Below are positions 8,279-16,397 of a stretch of DNA of 64,000 nt, piece by piece. How positions within the stretch are numbered: the stretch's first letter is position 1; each line of letters starts with the position of its first letter. A program made the translations under genes and the position numbers. Under the pieces are notes generated by a model. That model saw only the letters and a list, made by a program, of their open reading frames with translations. It made no database searches and was not told where the DNA came from. Source of the stretch: Parafrigoribacterium mesophilum (lineage in GTDB: Bacteria; Actinomycetota; Actinomycetes; Actinomycetales; Microbacteriaceae); the NCBI RefSeq assembly GCF_039652555.1, contig NZ_JBDJAF010000001.1, forward strand, positions 682,001 through 746,000. Reading direction: 5' to 3'.

Positions 8279-9750
8279 CGGTCAGGGTCCTCCTGTCCGG
8301 CAGTGATGCGGGCGGGGAAGACGCGAGGATGGCTTGACGCCATCTCTTCGAGCACCCGGACCACTTGGCTGCTGTAGCCGAATTCGTTGTCGTACCAGAT
8401 GTACAGCACGAGGTTCGACCCGGTGCTGATCGTTGCCAGGCCGTCCACGATGCCGGCGCGGTGAGATCCGATGAAGTCTGAGGACACTACCTCGGGTGAA
8501 TCGATGAAATCGATCTGCTGCTGCAGCGTGGAGTCGAGCGACAGCCGTCGCAGGTAGGCGTTGACCTCCTCCTTGGTGGTCTCGGCGCGCAGATTCAGGT
8601 TGAGGATCGCCATCGACACGTTCGGGGTGGGCACCCGGATGGCGTTGCCGGTGAGCTTGCCGGTCAAAGACGGCAGTGCCTTCGCGGCGGCCGTCGCCGC
8701 TCCGGTCTGGGTCAGCACCATGTTCAGCACGGCCGACCGGCCGCGACGGTTGCCCTTGTGCATGTTGTCGATGAGGTTCTGGTCGTTCGTATAGGAGTGC
8801 ACCGTCTCCACGTGGCCGTGCACAATGCCGTACGCGTCGTCCACCGCCTTAAGCACCGGCACAATCGCGTTCGTCGTGCACGATGCCGCCGACAAGATCG
8901 CGTCATCCGGGCCGATCGTGTCGTGATTGATCCCGTACACAATGTTCTTGATGTCGCCCTTGCCGGGTGCCGTCAGCAGCACGCGCGCTACGCCGCGGCT
9001 CGCAAGGTGTTGGGACAACCCCTCGGCATCCCGCCACCGGCCCGTGTTGTCGACCACTATCGCATCGTGGATGCCGTACTTCGGGTAGTCGACGGTCGCG
9101 GGGTCGTCCGAATAGATGACCTGGATGAGGGTGCCGTTCGCGAGGATCGTGTTGGCCTCTTCGTCCACGGTGATGGTGCCTTCGAACGGTCCGTGCACGG
9201 AGTCCCGACGCAGCAGGCTGGCCCGTTTCACCAGATCGTTGGCGGCGCCCTTGCGCACGACGATGGCCCGCAGTCGCAGGCCCTGGTCGTCACCCGCATG
9301 GGCGATGAGGATGCGGGCCAGCAGCCTGCCAATCCGGCCGAACCCGTAGAGCACGACATCGACGGAGCCCGTCGAGGCGGTGTCCGCGGCTCCGACCACC
9401 GGTGCGAGTTCCTCCCGGAGGAATTCGGTCAGCTCCCGGCCGTGACCCTTGGCCTTGTAACGGGCGAGCAGCTTCGCGAGGTCGACGGATGCGGCACCGA
9501 GCTGCAGCTCGACCAGAGCGACCAGTACGGGCAGGGTCTGCTCGATCGGCAGTTCGAGTTCGTCCACCTGGCGGGCGAATCGGTGTGCCTTGAGGATCTC
9601 CACGGCGGACTGGTTGATCAGCCGACGCCCGTAGATGGAGGTGACCACACCATGGTCGCGATACAGCGTGCCGATCAGGGGGATCATCGACTCCGCAATC
9701 GCCTGTCTACCGTTCCACCGTCGGAACTCCACATCGGACTGCGAGCCCAT
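8206..9750 (-). CDS. gap: Glyceraldehyde-3-phosphate dehydrogenase, long (N-terminally extended) type
   Basis: A 514-residue GAPDH. Residues 1 to about 125 are an extension absent from the canonical ~335-residue enzyme. The NAD(P)-binding domain then begins at VDVVLYGFGRIGR, with the catalytic cysteine in SAASCTTNAIVP and the conserved YDNEFGY motif near the end. The enzyme interconverts glyceraldehyde 3-phosphate and 1,3-bisphosphoglycerate. The extended form is known in actinobacteria and some other phyla, usually beside a canonical gap elsewhere. The start at ATG 9750 is supported by AAGGA about 7 nt upstream. The C-terminal tail after DRYLNQ is Ala/Thr-rich and overlaps a possible peptide gene on the opposite strand. 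Confidence 0.93.
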   Translation of the reverse strand: MGSQSDVEFRRWNGRQAIAESMIPLIGTLYRDHGVVTSIYGRRLINQSAVEILKAHRFARQVDELELPIEQTLPVLVALVELQLGAASVDLAKLLARYKAKGHGRELTEFLREELAPVVGAADTASTGSVDVVLYGFGRIGRLLARILIAHAGDDQGLRLRAIVVRKGAANDLVKRASLLRRDSVHGPFEGTITVDEEANTILANGTLIQVIYSDDPATVDYPKYGIHDAIVVDNTGRWRDAEGLSQHLASRGVARVLLTAPGKGDIKNIVYGINHDTIGPDDAILSAASCTTNAIVPVLKAVDDAYGIVHGHVETVHSYTNDQNLIDNMHKGNRRGRSAVLNMVLTQTGAATAAAKALPSLTGKLTGNAIRVPTPNVSMAILNLNLRAETTKEEVNAYLRRLSLDSTLQQQIDFIDSPEVVSSDFIGSHRAGIVDGLATISTGSNLVLYIWYDNEFGYSSQVVRVLEEMASSHPRVFPARITAGQEDPDRYLNQTVNTNPAAATTAMATTSQE

Positions 9751-9825
9751 GTCTTCCTTTCACGCGCGCCGAAGAGAAGGAGGACTCGGCGGTAGCCCCA
9801 ATTCTACCGGGGCGCCTTGCCCGGG

Positions 9826-10437
9826 TTAGCCGACCGGCCACACGCCTGAGCTGCCGCGCCGATGGCTCGCCACCAGGTGCGTGTCCACGATTCCCACGGC
9901 TTCCATCAGCGCGAACATGGTGGTCGGCCCGACGAAGGCGAAGCCTCTGCCCCGCAACGCCTTCGACAGCGCTTCGGATTCAGGCGACCGGGTGGGGATT
10001 TCTGCCAACGTACGCGGCGCCGGTGTGGTGGCCGGCCGGAATGCCCACACGAAAGCGGCGAGGCCACCCTGATCCCGCAACGCGATCGTGGCTTGCGCGT
10101 TGGTGATCGTTGCCTGGATCTTCCGGCGGTTGCGCACGATGGATGCATCCGCGAGCAGGCGTGCCTCATCGGCCTCGGTGAACGCCGCGACGGCATCCGG
10201 GTCGAAATTGCGGAATGCGGCGCGGAAGGCGGGTCGTTTGCGCAGAATGGTCGCCCAGGACAGGCCGGATTGGAACGCCTCGAGGCTGATCCGCTCGTAG
10301 AGTCCCTGCTCGTCGCGAATCGGCATGCCCCACTCGGTGTCGTAGTAGTCACGCAGTAACGGATCCACCGCCGCCCACACCGGTCGGGCCTTCCCGTCGT
10401 CGCCGATCACCACGGTGGCCGATTCCCGATCATCCAT
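9826..10437 (-). CDS. DNA-3-methyladenine glycosylase I-like protein lacking most zinc ligands
   Basis: A 203-residue protein of the Tag family (HhH-GPD superfamily). Recognisable blocks are DPLLRDYYDTEWGMP, LYERISLEAFQSGLSWATIL, a helix RNRRKIQATITNA and GFAFVGPTTMFALMEAVGIVDTH. In E. coli Tag a zinc is held by Cys4, His17, His175 and Cys179. Here the equivalents are Pro/Val, Tyr, His and Ser, so only one ligand remains. It may be a zinc-free variant or a paralogue with altered substrate. ATG 10437 (MDDRES) was chosen over GTG 10443 because of spacing to GGGAG; the two differ by two residues. Confidence 0.85.
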   Translation of the reverse strand: MDDRESATVVIGDDGKARPVWAAVDPLLRDYYDTEWGMPIRDEQGLYERISLEAFQSGLSWATILRKRPAFRAAFRNFDPDAVAAFTEADEARLLADASIVRNRRKIQATITNAQATIALRDQGGLAAFVWAFRPATTPAPRTLAEIPTRSPESEALSKALRGRGFAFVGPTTMFALMEAVGIVDTHLVASHRRGSSGVWPVG

Positions 10438-10465
10438 CCCCACAGTCTCCCAGGCCCGGAACTCA

Positions 10466-11416
10466 TCAACTCACGAAGCGGATGCGGCTCTGCAGCCGTG
10501 AGCGTACGTCGAACACTTCGCCGATGCTGGTCCGCGGTCCGCCCGACAGTCCGTCGCGCAGAAGCTGCGGCAGCACCGAACGCCGGATCACGAGGAGGTT
10601 CGCGCGGCGCCCGCGGCCGGCCGCGATCATCGGCTCGGCGAGAGCGTCGTCGGGCACGACCATGAGTACTGCGGTGAATCGCACACCGAGCTCTCTGCCC
10701 AGCGACCGGGTGGCATGACTCAGTGAGCGCACCGGCTCCGTGCCGGCGGGCACCGCCTCGCCGAGGAGCTCGCCGCGCACCACGCGCACCTCGCTCCCCC
10801 AGTCCTGCGATTCCAGTGCGAACAGTCCAGCCGGTCCCAGCACCACATGGTCGACCTTGCCGTGGTGAGTGGCGACGTCGTTCCAGATGGTGAACCCGAT
10901 GCCGAGCGCCGAAACCGTGCGGGCGGTCTCCTCCTCTGCGAGCGCTTTGGCCAGGGCATGGCGGATCTCCCTCGGCGCTGAGCGAACCAACGCCGGGTCA
11001 TACGGGTCGGCAGGAGGTGTGCCACGACCGGCCCACTCACGCACCATGGCGAGAAAACGCTCCCGCGAGCGTCCGCCCGGATGCCCGTGGGATCGGGCGC
11101 GCAGCGCGGACCCTTCCGGCCGCGGCCTGGCCGGCGGCGCCGGCCGGGCGGAACTGGAACCCGGTTCTCGCACGCGAGAGCGGCCCTGGTCGTACGCCGC
11201 CCTCTCTGCGGGGTCGCCGATTCGCTCCCACGCCAGTTGCACGGCCGTGAAGCGGGCCGCGCTGCCGCCGGTATCCGGATGCGAAGCCCGAAGACAGCGA
11301 CGATACGCCCGGCGGAGTTCGGCATAGCTGGCGGATGCCGGCACGCCGAGCACTTCGTACGGCGTCGGCGAAGCCGGGCTTTCGGGCATCCTGGTCGGTG
11401 TCTTTCTCGTGGGCAC
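10466..11416 (-). CDS. J-domain protein with NERD-like C-terminal domain
   Basis: A 316-residue protein. The N-terminal J domain (about residues 17-78) has PYEVLGVPASASYAELRRAY and the diagnostic HPD at 46-48, followed by a basic, Arg/Pro-rich linker. The C-terminal half (about 165-300) contains KVDHVVLGPAGLFALES-W, typical of the NERD (nuclease-related) domain. No DnaJ zinc-finger or substrate domain is present, so this is a J-domain co-chaperone-like protein rather than DnaJ. A GTG start at 11416 is given; ATG 11389 (MPESPASP) is an equally plausible start with CCAGG just upstream. Cytosolic; the function of the fusion is unknown. Confidence 0.78.
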   Translation of the reverse strand: MPTRKTPTRMPESPASPTPYEVLGVPASASYAELRRAYRRCLRASHPDTGGSAARFTAVQLAWERIGDPAERAAYDQGRSRVREPGSSSARPAPPARPRPEGSALRARSHGHPGGRSRERFLAMVREWAGRGTPPADPYDPALVRSAPREIRHALAKALAEEETARTVSALGIGFTIWNDVATHHGKVDHVVLGPAGLFALESQDWGSEVRVVRGELLGEAVPAGTEPVRSLSHATRSLGRELGVRFTAVLMVVPDDALAEPMIAAGRGRRANLLVIRRSVLPQLLRDGLSGGPRTSIGEVFDVRSRLQSRIRFVS

Positions 11417-11477
11417 TCATGGGCGCAGTGGCCCAGCATCGACGATACCTACCTCTGCCCGGCATCGGCGACCGTGC

Positions 11478-11867
11478 TCACCCGGCGAGGACCGACAGCA
11501 CGTTGCCTGCCGGGTCTTTGAACCAGGCGATGTCGGGGCCCATGTTCTGGGCGCGGCCGTGCAGAATGCCCTTCTCGTCGGTGGGCAGGTTCGGGTCGTC
11601 GTAGATCTTCGTCTGCACGCCCAGGCTGTTGAGTTCGTCGACCGCCGCATCCACATCGTCGACGACGAAGTTGAGGATGGTGAACGTCGCCGGCTCGTGG
11701 TCTTCCTTCGGATAGATGATCACCTGCGGTCCGGTGGGAAGGGCGAGTTGCAGCATTCCCATTTCGCCATCGCTGATCTGCAATCCCAGGGTGTCGCCGT
11801 AAAACTTCCTGGCCGCCTCGATGTCATTGACGCTGAATCCGCTGAACGCGTGCACCGGTGCAAACAT
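11478..11867 (-). CDS. VOC family (glyoxalase/bleomycin-resistance fold) protein
   Basis: A 129-residue single VOC unit with two beta-alpha-beta-beta-beta modules. The first runs HAFSGFSVNDIEAARKFYGD-LGL; the second starts LNFVVDDVDAAVDELNSLG and ends DIAWFKDPAGNVLSVL. Candidate metal ligands are His6 and the Glu/Asp residues on the paired strands. The substrate is not predictable; proteins of this size include lactoylglutathione-lyase-like enzymes and binding proteins. AAGGAG lies about 8 nt before the ATG at 11867. It is monocistronic, between the J-domain gene and tRNA-Arg. Confidence 0.83.
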   Translation of the reverse strand: MFAPVHAFSGFSVNDIEAARKFYGDTLGLQISDGEMGMLQLALPTGPQVIIYPKEDHEPATFTILNFVVDDVDAAVDELNSLGVQTKIYDDPNLPTDEKGILHGRAQNMGPDIAWFKDPAGNVLSVLAG

Positions 11868-11996
11868 GGTGTGCTCCTTTGCTGGGCCTGGTTGACGCGG
11901 TCAACGATGGCACATCGGGTGTCGGCCGTCCAGCGTTTTGCCGACCCGACGGCAATGAGCGGGCGCTGCAGCAGCTCCGGCCCGGGAGTGAGCCGG

Positions 11997-12069
11997 TGCC
12001 CCTGGGGAGAATCGAACTCCCGACAAGCGGATTAGAAGGCCGCTGCTCTATCCACTGAGCTACAGAGGC
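11997..12069 (-). tRNA. tRNA-Arg (anticodon UCU)
   Basis: The minus strand folds as a cloverleaf. The acceptor stem GCCTCTG pairs with CAGGGGC (one G-T pair), the D-arm is GCTC-AGTGGATA-GAGC, the anticodon loop is CTTCTAA with anticodon TCT, and the T-arm is GGGAG-TTCGATT-CTCCC. The discriminator base is A at 11997 and CCA is not encoded. The pair closing the anticodon stem (31/39) is C-T, slightly unusual. It reads AGA codons, rare in this high-GC genome. Confidence 0.95.
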
Positions 12070-12099
12070 GTGAATTGTCGTTCCACGATACCTCAGCGC

Positions 12100-12360
12100 T
12101 CACAGTGCCCGCGCGAGCGCCACCAGCACCTGGTTCACGGTAGGAACGCCCTCGGCGCGGAACACCTCGTCACCGTTATCCGCCAGCACGATGGTGGTCG
12201 GCGTGGAACGGATGGACTGACGTTCCGCCTCGGCATTGTCGCGCACGACGTCACGTTCGAGGATGTCCGCAGCCGGGAGGATCTCGGACACCTGCTTGAG
12301 AACGGACCTGGTGCGGATACACGGTTCACAAAAAGAGGACGTGAACAACAGAACGTGCAC
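12100..12360 (-). CDS. Thioredoxin/glutaredoxin-like protein
   Basis: An 86-residue protein with a thioredoxin fold of glutaredoxin size: a first strand HVLLFTSS, the active site F-C11-E-P-C14, and the cis-proline segment IRSTPTTIVLADNGDEV. It should act as a thiol-disulfide reductant in the cytosol; the partner is unknown. It begins with a GTG (12360) overlapping by one nucleotide the TAG stop of the preceding gene, so translation is coupled to that small protein. Confidence 0.85.
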   Translation of the reverse strand: MHVLLFTSSFCEPCIRTRSVLKQVSEILPAADILERDVVRDNAEAERQSIRSTPTTIVLADNGDEVFRAEGVPTVNQVLVALARAL

Positions 12361-12638
12361 TACTGGCGCCCACCGCGATCTTCGGGCGCTTCGACTTGTT
12401 CGCTGTCCACCGGATCGAATACGTAGGTGACTTGGTACTCGCCGCCCACTTCCCGCCAGGTGGAGGCGTCATAGTCGATTTGGGCCTCTTTGCCATCCAC
12501 CGCGGCGGTGACGGTGATCGAGTCATCCCAGCCGCCATCGGTGCTGATGCGACGGTCGGTGCGACCGTCGTTGGGCCCTCCGCGGTAGAACACCACGTAC
12601 TGGGTTCCGCGTGCGAGCGCGGGTCGGTCATCCGTCAT
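12360..12638 (-). CDS. Small hypothetical protein upstream of thioredoxin-like gene
   Basis: A 92-residue acidic soluble protein. The core QYVVFYRGGPNDGRTDRRIS with a later EYQVTYVFDP strand resembles short actinobacterial proteins with an R-G-G-P-N-D-G motif that often occur without known function. No cysteine, so it is not an obvious redox substrate. It starts at ATG 12638 with an AAGAGAG stretch upstream and ends overlapping the thioredoxin-like start by one base, which predicts a functional link or at least stoichiometric expression. Confidence 0.7.
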   Translation of the reverse strand: MTDDRPALARGTQYVVFYRGGPNDGRTDRRISTDGGWDDSITVTAAVDGKEAQIDYDASTWREVGGEYQVTYVFDPVDSEQVEAPEDRGGRQ

Positions 12639-12700
12639 GCTCTCTTATTACCACTCCGGCGTATCCAGTGCGACGGATGAGGCTACCTCCGACGTCTTAC

Positions 12701-12726
12701 ATAACCTAGCTATATAGTCCGGTTAT
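12701..12726. promoter_or_regulatory. 26-bp palindromic operator of the marR-MFS operon
   Basis: A perfect three-block palindrome: ATAACC, three bases, CTATATAG, three bases, GGTTAT. It ends 11 nt before the marR ATG and overlaps the TATACT hexamer (12726-12731) by one base. MarR dimers usually bind such 2-fold sites at their own promoters, so binding here would block RNA polymerase and autoregulate the regulator-exporter pair. Confidence 0.8.
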
Positions 12727-12737
12727 ATACTTGTGGG

Positions 12738-13175
12738 ATGACCACCCCGCTCGATTCCCTCTGCGCAAGCCTTCTCGTCACCGCACACCGGCTCACCCGG
12801 ATCGCGGCTCAGACGACAGGATCCACCACCCCGTCCGCGGTGTGGAACACACTGTCAATCCTCTCAACGTCCGAGCCGCTGCGAGTCGGCGACCTCGCCA
12901 ACACCGCCCGAGTGACCCAACCGTCGATGACGAAGCTGGTACATCAGCTCAGTGACGACGGGCTCGTGCTGAAGATCGCCGACAGGAACGACTCGCGCGC
13001 CTGGCTCGTCACCATCACCGACCGCGGCCGGAACGCCCTGGAGGAATGGCGCCAAACCCTCGGACGCGCACTCGGCCCGATGTTCGCCGACCTGGAGGAC
13101 TCCGACATCCAGACGCTCACCCGCGCCGTCGAACTGCTGCGCTCCCGCACCAGCATCAACCGGACGGCGGCGTGA
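12738..13175 (+). CDS. MarR family transcriptional regulator
   Basis: A 145-residue winged-helix protein. A helix-turn-helix covers about residues 48-75 (LRVGDLANTARVTQPSMTKLVHQL). The wing carries the MarR signature DRNDSRAWLVTITDRGR (about 83-99), and N- and C-terminal helices provide the dimer interface. It most likely represses the exporter gene that overlaps its stop codon and is relieved by a small ligand. TATACT lies 6 nt before ATG 12738, so the mRNA is predicted to be leaderless. The 26-bp palindrome at 12701-12726 is the expected binding site. Confidence 0.92.
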   Translation: MTTPLDSLCASLLVTAHRLTRIAAQTTGSTTPSAVWNTLSILSTSEPLRVGDLANTARVTQPSMTKLVHQLSDDGLVLKIADRNDSRAWLVTITDRGRNALEEWRQTLGRALGPMFADLEDSDIQTLTRAVELLRSRTSINRTAA

Positions 13176-14407
13176 TGGCCGGCGCACCGAACGACACCAG
13201 AAGCATCCTGAAGCAGCCCAAGCAGGTCTGGGCGGTCAGCTTCGCCTGCGTGGTCGCCTTCATGGGCATCGGGCTCGTTGACCCGATCCTCCCGGCGATC
13301 GCCGAAGGGATGAAGGCCACCCCGACCGAGACCGAACTGCTGTTCACCAGCTACTTGCTGATCACCGGGCTGGCCATGCTGGTCACCAGTTGGATCGCCA
13401 GCCGGATCGGTGCCAAGCGCACCCTGCTCATCGGACTTGGGCTCATCGTCGCGTTCGCGTTGCTGGCGGGTCTCAGCGGCAATGTGGAATCCATCATCGC
13501 CTTCCGCGCCGGTTGGGGCCTCGGCAATGCGCTGTTCATCTCGACCGCGTTGGCGACAATCGTGGGCGCGGCCAGCGGCGGGGCATCTTCGGCCATCATC
13601 CTGTACGAGGCGGCCCTGGGCCTCGGGATCGCTGTAGGCCCGCTGCTCGGCGGATTGCTGGGTACCCTGCACTGGAGCGGACCGTTCTTCGGCACCTCGG
13701 CGCTGATGGCGATCGCCTTCATCGCAATCGTCGTGTTGTTCGACAAGGAAGACGTCGAGCGGCGGATGCCGACGAAGCTCTCGGCACCGCTGCGGGCCCT
13801 GGGCAATCCGGTGATCTTGGTGCTGGCCACCGCGGCGTTGTTCTACAACATCGGCTTCTTCATCTTGCTGGCCTACAGCCCGTTCCCGCTCGGGATGAAC
13901 GCCATCGGCCTGGGGCTGGTCTTCTTCGGCTGGGGTGTCGCTGTGGCTATCACCTCGGTGTGGGTGGCCCCGCTGTTCACCGCCCGGATGCGTCGCACCA
14001 CTGTGCTGGCCACCGTGCTTCCGCTGCTCGCGCTGGACCTTGTCGCCGCCGGAATCTTCGTCTCCTCGCAACTGGGCCTGGTGCTGGCTGTGATCGTCGG
14101 GGGCATGCTGCTCGGCGTGCTCAACACGGTGTTCACCGAGTCGGTGATGGAAGGCACGGATTTGCCACGCTCGGTGGCCTCGTCGTCCTACTCCGCTGTG
14201 CGGTTTCTCGGCGGCGCCGCGGCCCCGCCGCTTGCCACCCTGCTCGCCGAATTCTTCGTGCCTGCGACGCCGTACTTCGTCGGCGCGGCATCCGTGCTTA
14301 TCGCGATGGTGATCGTCATCGCTGGTGCCGGCCGGCTCGGCGCGGTTAACCACCGGCCGACTCCCGACCTGGTCGAGGCGGAGGCGATCGGCATCGGCGA
14401 CGCCTGA
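13175..14407 (+). CDS. MFS exporter (DHA1-like, 12 TM)
   Basis: A 410-residue major facilitator with about 12 hydrophobic helices. FMGIGLVDPILPAIAEG in TM1 and the loop 2-3 motif SWIASRIGAKRTLLIGL fit the drug:H+ antiporter-1 group. It starts with an ATG overlapping the marR stop (TGATG), so the two are one operon. Likely role: efflux of the ligand or toxicant sensed by the MarR protein. An ATG-less upstream extension of the same frame overlaps marR and was discarded. Substrate not predictable. Confidence 0.9.
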   Translation: MAGAPNDTRSILKQPKQVWAVSFACVVAFMGIGLVDPILPAIAEGMKATPTETELLFTSYLLITGLAMLVTSWIASRIGAKRTLLIGLGLIVAFALLAGLSGNVESIIAFRAGWGLGNALFISTALATIVGAASGGASSAIILYEAALGLGIAVGPLLGGLLGTLHWSGPFFGTSALMAIAFIAIVVLFDKEDVERRMPTKLSAPLRALGNPVILVLATAALFYNIGFFILLAYSPFPLGMNAIGLGLVFFGWGVAVAITSVWVAPLFTARMRRTTVLATVLPLLALDLVAAGIFVSSQLGLVLAVIVGGMLLGVLNTVFTESVMEGTDLPRSVASSSYSAVRFLGGAAAPPLATLLAEFFVPATPYFVGAASVLIAMVIVIAGAGRLGAVNHRPTPDLVEAEAIGIGDA

Positions 14408-14443
14408 AGTCGGGACGTCACAGCCCGGCGATAGACTCGAGCA

Positions 14444-15064
14444 ATGGCAAATGGCTCTGATCGACTCGTCTGGATCGACTGCGAAATGACGGGTCTCGAC
14501 CTGAGCATCGATGAACTGGTCGAGGTTGCGGTGGTCGTCACCGACTTCGAACTGAAGGTGCTCGATCCCGGATTCGACGTCGTGATCAAGCCCAGCCAAG
14601 CGGCGTTCGACAACATGAACGACTTCGTGGTGAACATGCACACCGAATCTGCCCTCATCGAGGCGATCCCTCTGGGGGTGAGCCTGGCCGAGGCCGAAAC
14701 CGCCGTGCTCGCCTACATCAGGCAGTTCGTTCCGGTGGCCGGTCAGGCGCCGCTGGCGGGCAACACCATCGGAACCGACCGCGCCTTTCTCGCCAAGTAC
14801 ATGCCCAAGGTGGACCACCATCTGCACTACCGCAACGTGGACGTGTCGTCGATCAAGGAGCTGTCCCGCCGCTGGTTCCCACGCGTCTATTTCAACGCGC
14901 CAACGAAGAACGGCGGACACCGGGCGCTCGCGGACATCCTCGAGTCCATCCGCGAACTCGTCTACTATCGCAAGGCCGTGTTCGTTTCAGAACCCGGGCC
15001 GACTACCGAGCAACTCCAGGCGATTTCCTCGGCGGTGGTTGACGAGTTCGGCGTGCGACTGTAG
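14444..15064 (+). CDS. orn: Oligoribonuclease
   Basis: A 206-residue DEDDh 3'-5' exonuclease. The first motif is VWIDCEMTGLD (Asp12, Glu14), the second lies in NTIGTDRAFLAKYMP, and the third region is NGGHRALADILESI with the catalytic His and Asp. It degrades 2-5-nt RNA fragments and pGpG in the cytosol and is usually essential or important in actinobacteria. Length and motif spacing match the family. TAGACT at 14432-14437, 6 nt before the ATG, suggests a leaderless transcript. Confidence 0.96.
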   Translation: MANGSDRLVWIDCEMTGLDLSIDELVEVAVVVTDFELKVLDPGFDVVIKPSQAAFDNMNDFVVNMHTESALIEAIPLGVSLAEAETAVLAYIRQFVPVAGQAPLAGNTIGTDRAFLAKYMPKVDHHLHYRNVDVSSIKELSRRWFPRVYFNAPTKNGGHRALADILESIRELVYYRKAVFVSEPGPTTEQLQAISSAVVDEFGVRL

Positions 15065-15131
15065 TTCCCTCCGGGATGTATTAGGATCATGGAGTCGACC
15101 GAACGTGCGTGAGCACGTGCTGGGACACATG

Positions 15132-15204
15132 GTGGTCGTAGCTCAGTTGGTAGAGCGCTGGCTTGTGGAGCCGGATGTCGCGGGTTCGAGCCCCGTCGAT
15201 CACC
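15132..15204 (+). tRNA. tRNA-His (anticodon GUG)
   Basis: Cloverleaf with acceptor GTGGTCG/CGATCAC, D-arm GCTC-AGTTGGTA-GAGC, anticodon arm CTGGC-TTGTGGA-GCCGG with anticodon GTG, and T-arm GCGGG-TTCGAGC-CCCGT. G at 15131 precedes the acceptor stem and faces the discriminator C at 15204, giving the G-1:C73 pair diagnostic of tRNA-His. CCA is encoded at 15205-15207. Confidence 0.96.
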
Positions 15205-15246
15205 CCAAGGAAGTCGGCGCCAGCGTCGGCGTGTCAGGCTGAAAGT

Positions 15247-15531
15247 ATGCCCCAGACCCTAGAACACACTGACACACATCGCCTTGTCACCCCCGATGTG
15301 CCGTGGGTCACGCTGGTGTGGAACGACCCGGTCAACCTGATGTCCTACGTGTCCTACGTCTTTCGAACCTACTTCGGTTACCAGAAGGCGGAAGCCGACC
15401 GGCTCATGCTGCAAGTGCACAACAACGGTCGCGCGGTCGTCGCTACCGGGCCGCGGGAAGAGATGGAACGCCACGTCGAGGCCATGCACGACTACGGACT
15501 CTGGGCCACCGTGACCAAGGCGGACTCGTGA
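15247..15531 (+). CDS. clpS: ATP-dependent Clp protease adaptor ClpS
   Basis: A 94-residue N-end-rule adaptor. After a short flexible N-terminus it has VPWVTLVWNDPVNLMSYV, where the Asn-Asp-Pro loop contacts N-degrons. VFRTYFGYQKAEADRLML and GRAVVATGPREEMERHVEA follow. It delivers substrates with destabilising N-terminal residues to ClpC/ClpP in the cytosol. ATG 15247 gives the normal length. The downstream DUF2017 gene overlaps its stop by 4 nt (GTGA), the usual actinobacterial clpS-DUF2017 pairing. Confidence 0.95.
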   Translation: MPQTLEHTDTHRLVTPDVPWVTLVWNDPVNLMSYVSYVFRTYFGYQKAEADRLMLQVHNNGRAVVATGPREEMERHVEAMHDYGLWATVTKADS

Positions 15532-16019
15532 AAGCGTTCCGCCGCGATCGCGACGGAACGCTCAGCGCGCGGTTCAGCGCTCAGGAGCGCGCGGTGCTCC
15601 TGTCGCTTGCAGGCCAGGTAGCCGGGTTGCTCAGCGACCGCCACACAGCAGGAGGAGACCCGGCACTGAGCCGGCTGCTTCCCGATGCGTACCGCGGCGA
15701 CCCGGACGCCGCCGCCGAGTTCCGCCGATTCACCGAGGATTCCCTGGCGGACCGCAAGATCCAGAACGCCATGGTTGTGGCAGACTCGCTGGAGGCGGCG
15801 ACCTCGTCTGCCGTTCCGGTGGACGTGACGCTGGATGCATCTATGGTTCAGTCCTGGCTGCGCTGCCTCACCGACATCCGGCTCACCGTTGCGGCTCGTC
15901 TGGGAATCGACGCCGACGGCGACGAGGGCGGAGACGACGACGAGAGCCTGATGCTGAGGGACGTCTACGACTGGCTGGGATTCGTTCAAGGCTCACTCAT
16001 CGAGGCGCTGGAGTCCTGA
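15528..16019 (+). CDS. DUF2017 family protein
   Basis: A 163-residue, mostly helical acidic protein that I recognise as DUF2017, a conserved partner gene of clpS in actinobacteria with unknown function. It has an N-terminal basic turn (VKAFRRDRDGTLSARF), an LLP-A-Y-R-D segment near residue 50, and a C-terminal helix YDWLGFVQGSLIEAL. GTG 15528 is set by the 4-nt overlap with clpS. Given coupling, a role in ClpS/Clp protease function is likely but unproven. Confidence 0.88.
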   Translation: MKAFRRDRDGTLSARFSAQERAVLLSLAGQVAGLLSDRHTAGGDPALSRLLPDAYRGDPDAAAEFRRFTEDSLADRKIQNAMVVADSLEAATSSAVPVDVTLDASMVQSWLRCLTDIRLTVAARLGIDADGDEGGDDDESLMLRDVYDWLGFVQGSLIEALES

Positions 16020-16040
16020 GCGCTATGCCAAGCTGGTCCG

Positions 16041-16391
16041 ATGGAGGACATGACCGCCGAGGAGTTCGAGAAACTCGTCATCGACGAACTCGACCTGCTG
16101 CCTGACGACATGGTCGAGGGTCTCGAGAACGTGGTGTTCGTCACCGAGGACCGGCCGGAGGACGGCACGCTGGACACTCTGGGACTTTACGACGGCGTCG
16201 CTCTGACCGAGCGCGGTGAGTACGGCTTCGGGGAATTGCCAGACCGCATCGTGCTGTATCGGGAGTCGCTGCTCGCGTTCTGCGAGAACCTGGACGAACT
16301 CAAGCACGAGATCCATGTGACTCTGGTGCACGAGATCGCCCACTTCTACGGCATCGACGACCGGGAACTGCACGCCCTCGGCTGGGGTTGA
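16041..16391 (+). CDS. Zincin-like metallopeptidase family protein
   Basis: A 116-residue minimal zinc metallopeptidase-fold protein. H97-E98-I-A-H101 is the HExxH site and the following GIDDREL supplies an Asp as a possible third ligand. The N-terminal half (about 5-35) is an acidic helix DLLPDDMVEGLENV typical of the actinobacterial metallopeptidase family found after clpS-DUF2017. No signal peptide, so it is cytosolic. It lies 21 nt after DUF2017 on the same strand and probably belongs to the same transcript. Proteolytic activity has not been established for this family as far as I know. Confidence 0.87.
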   Translation: MEDMTAEEFEKLVIDELDLLPDDMVEGLENVVFVTEDRPEDGTLDTLGLYDGVALTERGEYGFGELPDRIVLYRESLLAFCENLDELKHEIHVTLVHEIAHFYGIDDRELHALGWG

Positions 16392-16397
16392 CCTCAA

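Noticed and set aside
12944..14920. Long minus-strand frame of about 658 codons across marR, the MFS gene and orn
   Set aside because: Antisense to three well supported genes; composition is Gln/His/Arg/Gly-rich without domains.
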